A DNA stretch of 64,000 nt, from the NCBI GenBank assembly GCA_029891385.1, contig JAIWQS010000078.1, forward strand, positions 62,001-126,000, read 5' to 3'. Below are positions 61,201-64,000 of the stretch, piece by piece. Below the pieces are notes generated by a model. The model did not search any database and was not told the DNA's origin. It saw only the letters and a list, made by a program, of their open reading frames with translations. Origin of the DNA: Erythroxylum novogranatense. Taxonomy: Eukaryota > Streptophyta > Magnoliopsida > Malpighiales > Erythroxylaceae. The position numbers were made by a program, and so were the translations under genes. Position 1 is the first letter of the stretch; every line of letters starts with the position of its first letter.

Positions 61201-62485
61201 CAGATTTAAGGTTAACCTTAGTTCAACCACTTCCAATGCCTTTTTCACATCACTAGACATCAAAATAAATACAAATTAAATATTACTCCAGTCATACATA
61301 TACTAGGGTTAATACTGAAAAATTGGCAGCCTTAAATTCCTCAATTCAATTACTCAAATAATTATCTATATTCACTTCAAAATCAAGTTAACAACACATC
61401 TTTCAAGCTAGCTTCCTCAAATCATAACTCAACAATTCAAACTATCTTTCCATAACATTTAACCATCATCACTCATAATTAATAAACAATAACCCCTTTA
61501 AATGCAACCCACTAATCATGATTTATGAACTACATAATCAAAACATCATTAAAACAAACTTAAACCTTACCTATTAGAGCCTCCAACTTCACACCAACTC
61601 TTAACTTACTTTACTTTCTTTCCTTACTACCCTTCATGTACGGTTATCTCATGGTGAGAAGGGAGAGGATTTAAGGTGGTAAACATGAAGGCAATCCTCA
61701 AGGTTGGAGAAAATAAGCAAAAATCGATGGAGGTATTCTAAAGGCAAGTAAGTTTGGATGACAATAACCAAGACTCAAAACTCATCCTTTCTTTTCTTTT
61801 AAAACAAGCAGAGCCGAGAGCATTCGGATGGAGCATTAAATGAAGACTTTAAATGGCAATTCCTCATTGGTTTATTTTTATAAACAGAGTCAAAAATATA
61901 TTTGCTTACTTTAGGTCCAAAATTTTACTCCATTTCACTCAAATGACCTCGCTTTTAGTCCCAAAATAATACACCTAATATTACAAGATTCAGGTGGGTA
62001 GCGATTTTTACTCGAGAAACAATTTGTCATTAATTGACGATTTATCCGATCCGAGAATTTCCCAATTATTTTTCCGAGAATTAATGAAATTCCTAAAATT
62101 ATAAAACAGTGTAAAGACACTCCAAATAATTTCTCAATCACGAAATCACCTTTTCTACCCTAAAACATGTTTATGCCATCGCAATTTTGTTCGATCCGGG
62201 AATTTTCTCCGGAAAAATCCAGAAAAATTTCTAAAAATTCCTTAAAATGTAAAACCATTTATGGTGCAGTCCAATCAATTTTCCAAACTCAATTATCCCA
62301 TTAATTCCAATAAAATTGCTTTAGGCCCAATAATGGAATGTCATGAATGCATTTATCGTAATTCCATGTACACGATTGATACTGTATCAATCATATTATG
62401 CATGAACAGTTCTAAATATTCCTATTAGTCCCATCCTATGCCAAGTTTACTATTTTACCCTTCCGTGAGGGGGGTGGATGTTACA
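58204..62485 (-). mobile_element. LTR C: 3' LTR of another minus-strand gypsy element inserted into LTR B
   Basis: Starts TGTAACGCCCC and ends GATGTTACA, 4282 bp. It is related to LTR A along its length, but clearly a different subfamily at the start. The insertion point is within LTR B after TCGGA (58199-58203), the candidate target duplication. The PPT follows at 62486, so the element extends right beyond the window. Frames within it (59095-59406, 60029-60307, 61935-62141) are not conserved in A. Confidence 0.9.
58863..59063 (-). repeat. Hairpin array with closing stem in LTR C
   Basis: GTTGTGACCG (58863-58872) pairs exactly with CGGTCACAAC (59054-59063). Inner hairpins include GAGCCA/TGGCTC at 58911-58923, GGGCTT/AAGCCC, GAGCCT/AGGCTC (perfect here, mismatched in A) and GGACCT/AGGTCC. 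Confidence 0.88.
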
Positions 62486-64000
62486 ATTCTCCTCCTTATA
62501 AGAATTTCGTCCTCGAAATTCTCGGCCAACTGTTCACTATGACAAGAATCATATGAGTCTATATATCCTATACACTTTTCCACTTAATGATTCACTTTTG
62601 AGTGATCACAAGAACCACTCTCAAATCCGGGTTCGATTACTATGGCTAACTCATGATCACTTAAGACAAGAAACGGATTTGACAAAACTATCGATTGTGA
62701 TCTCATTTTCTTAGCTATCTCACTTGTCATTTCTAGAATAGTTACTACCTTTGGTTCCAATATATAACTCAAGACAAGATTTTTTTTAAATCTATTCACT
62801 TATCACATTTTTTTCCTCTAATACCTTTTCCCACAAAGGTCGTATAGTCCAATTCAGTATTCCTTTCGAGGACATCTCCATATCTTTGGTGCCTCCCATA
62901 ATCACGTCAGGAACGATTTACATTCCTTTGGTACCCATACAGTGACATTTAATTTCAATTTACTATAAGTAACAATGTACCTAATGCAGTCACTTATTAT
63001 ATGCCATTCACTTTATATTTAAAATTGATTCTCGTAAGACAATTCACTATTCTATAATGTTCACACACTTTATCCGGATATACAGTTTACTCTGTCTCAT
63101 TTGTCCGATCCGATTTCACTTTAGCTAACCATGCAGCCTTCCTAAGTCACTTTCCTTTGTCTCACTTATTATAGTCTCAAATCCATCATGATCTTTGACT
63201 CCCAAAGAGTAATCGCTAAAGTTGTAGCCAGATATTCTACAAATCAATCGTAACTCTATAACACGATCATAATCAAACCTTTTCCTATTGGACATTCAAC
63301 CTATAAACACTTGAGCCAAGAATCACTTCATTCTTTACCTACAATTACTCAATTTCACTTTTCAAATATGCTTACTAGAATGTCTAACTTTGACTGTTCA
63401 CATTCTTGTTCTAATACCTTTTTATCGGGTACACTTACTTCTTCTTCGAATTTTTCACTATAGTTTTCCAATTCCATTGGTATATTCAAACTCATCATAA
63501 GATTTCTCCCCATTTACTTTCTGCATTCTTAACCTTTCTTATCACTAGATTTACAACTTCAATTTTCCAGAAACACTTCACAATTACCCATAATCATTGA
63601 CACTCATTGAAAATCCCAATATCGAATTGATCCATTCATCGCAAAGATTGTCGTATTTATACCCGTCTCTTTCCTCAAATTAACACAGATGTATGCTTAT
63701 GGAATTTCTGTCTTCAAGGCTTTCAATCATGAGAATGGCACTAATACCATTTATCACGGTCGATTCAATTTATTTCATACTTGTTCAACATATTGTCGCA
63801 TTCAATACTCACTACCCACTCTTCCAATGTATGTATATCATCGATGTCGATTCCTCAATTAGTCCTATCGTTCTTTTTACTTTTCACTGCTCCACAATTC
63901 CAAACACATTCTATCTCTAATCACAACTACTACCATTTGCTTACTTCAGATAAATCCTATTAAGGTCTTAGTGACTTTACCATACATCTTTTACCCTTTT
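62486..64000 (-). other. Internal domain of the LTR C element, no coding region seen
   Basis: The PPT (minus strand GGAGGAGAAT) is at 62486-62497, next to a conserved pre-PPT segment (GAATTTCGTCCTCGAAATTC on the plus strand, near 62502). The remaining 1.5 kb is AT-rich. Frames at 62584-62799 and 63693-63963 have no recognisable domain. Integrase or chromodomain sequence would be expected here in an autonomous element, so this one may also be non-coding. Confidence 0.65.

Overview
The window looks like plant nuclear heterochromatin, probably from a eudicot. It is almost entirely LTR retrotransposons nested inside one another, AT-rich, with no intact host gene, no rRNA or tRNA gene and no bacterial features. 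The plant assignment rests on Ty3/gypsy chromovirus and Ty1/copia pol fragments and on primer-binding sites complementary to plant initiator tRNA-Met. I cannot name the species.

Layout from left to right. (1) 1-9706: a minus-strand Ty3/gypsy chromovirus with a partial 3' LTR (1-1572), a frameshifted gag-protease-RT-RNaseH-integrase-chromodomain region (about 1610-6034), a PBS at 6110-6121 and a complete 3.58 kb 5' LTR (6127-9706). (2) 9707-14690: unassigned AT-rich DNA, a partial LTR of a second family (called L2 here, about 10870-13996) and a copia-type LTR tail. (3) 14721-20905: an old plus-strand copia pol relic, split by a complete 4.5 kb L2 solo LTR (15010-19504) with a perfect CCGAT target duplication. 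(4) 20906-24112: a plus-strand gypsy-type LTR containing a CT-rich minisatellite, cut at 24113 by a third L2 copy, which is itself cut at 26317. (5) 26317-58203: a minus-strand, LARD-like non-coding gypsy element (4.3 kb LTRs, 3.6 kb internal domain without recognisable gag or pol). (6) Inside it, 31519-52056: a plus-strand Ty1/copia element with 1.84 kb LTRs, PBS, PPT, a near-matching target duplication and a decayed gag-pol at 46343-50200. Its leader is swollen by about 11 kb of scrambled repeats that include the 3' end of a second, Sirevirus-like pol and a possible env-like fragment. (7) 58204-64000: a further minus-strand gypsy LTR (4.28 kb) inserted into the right LTR of the LARD-like element; its internal domain runs off the window.

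The junctions give a relative order of insertion: copia relic, then separately the L2 solo LTR and the 20906 gypsy LTR, then L2 copy 3, then the LARD-like element, then the copia element and the 58204 LTR. The elements act only as retrotransposons: LTRs supply promoter and polyadenylation signals, gag-pol supplies capsid and enzymes, and the non-coding element would need enzymes from relatives.

Most unusual signals: covarying hairpins inside the LTRs of two families, one set enclosed by a perfect 10 bp closing stem; six copies of the palindrome AAGTCGACTT just upstream of copia gag; LTRs built from diverged 160-190 bp modules; and two opposite decay modes. The old copia relic has many stop codons but no frameshift, while the gypsy and the nested copia have many one-base indels and recurrent CTG-to-TCG/GCG swaps, which looks more like consensus error in methylated high-copy DNA than mutation.
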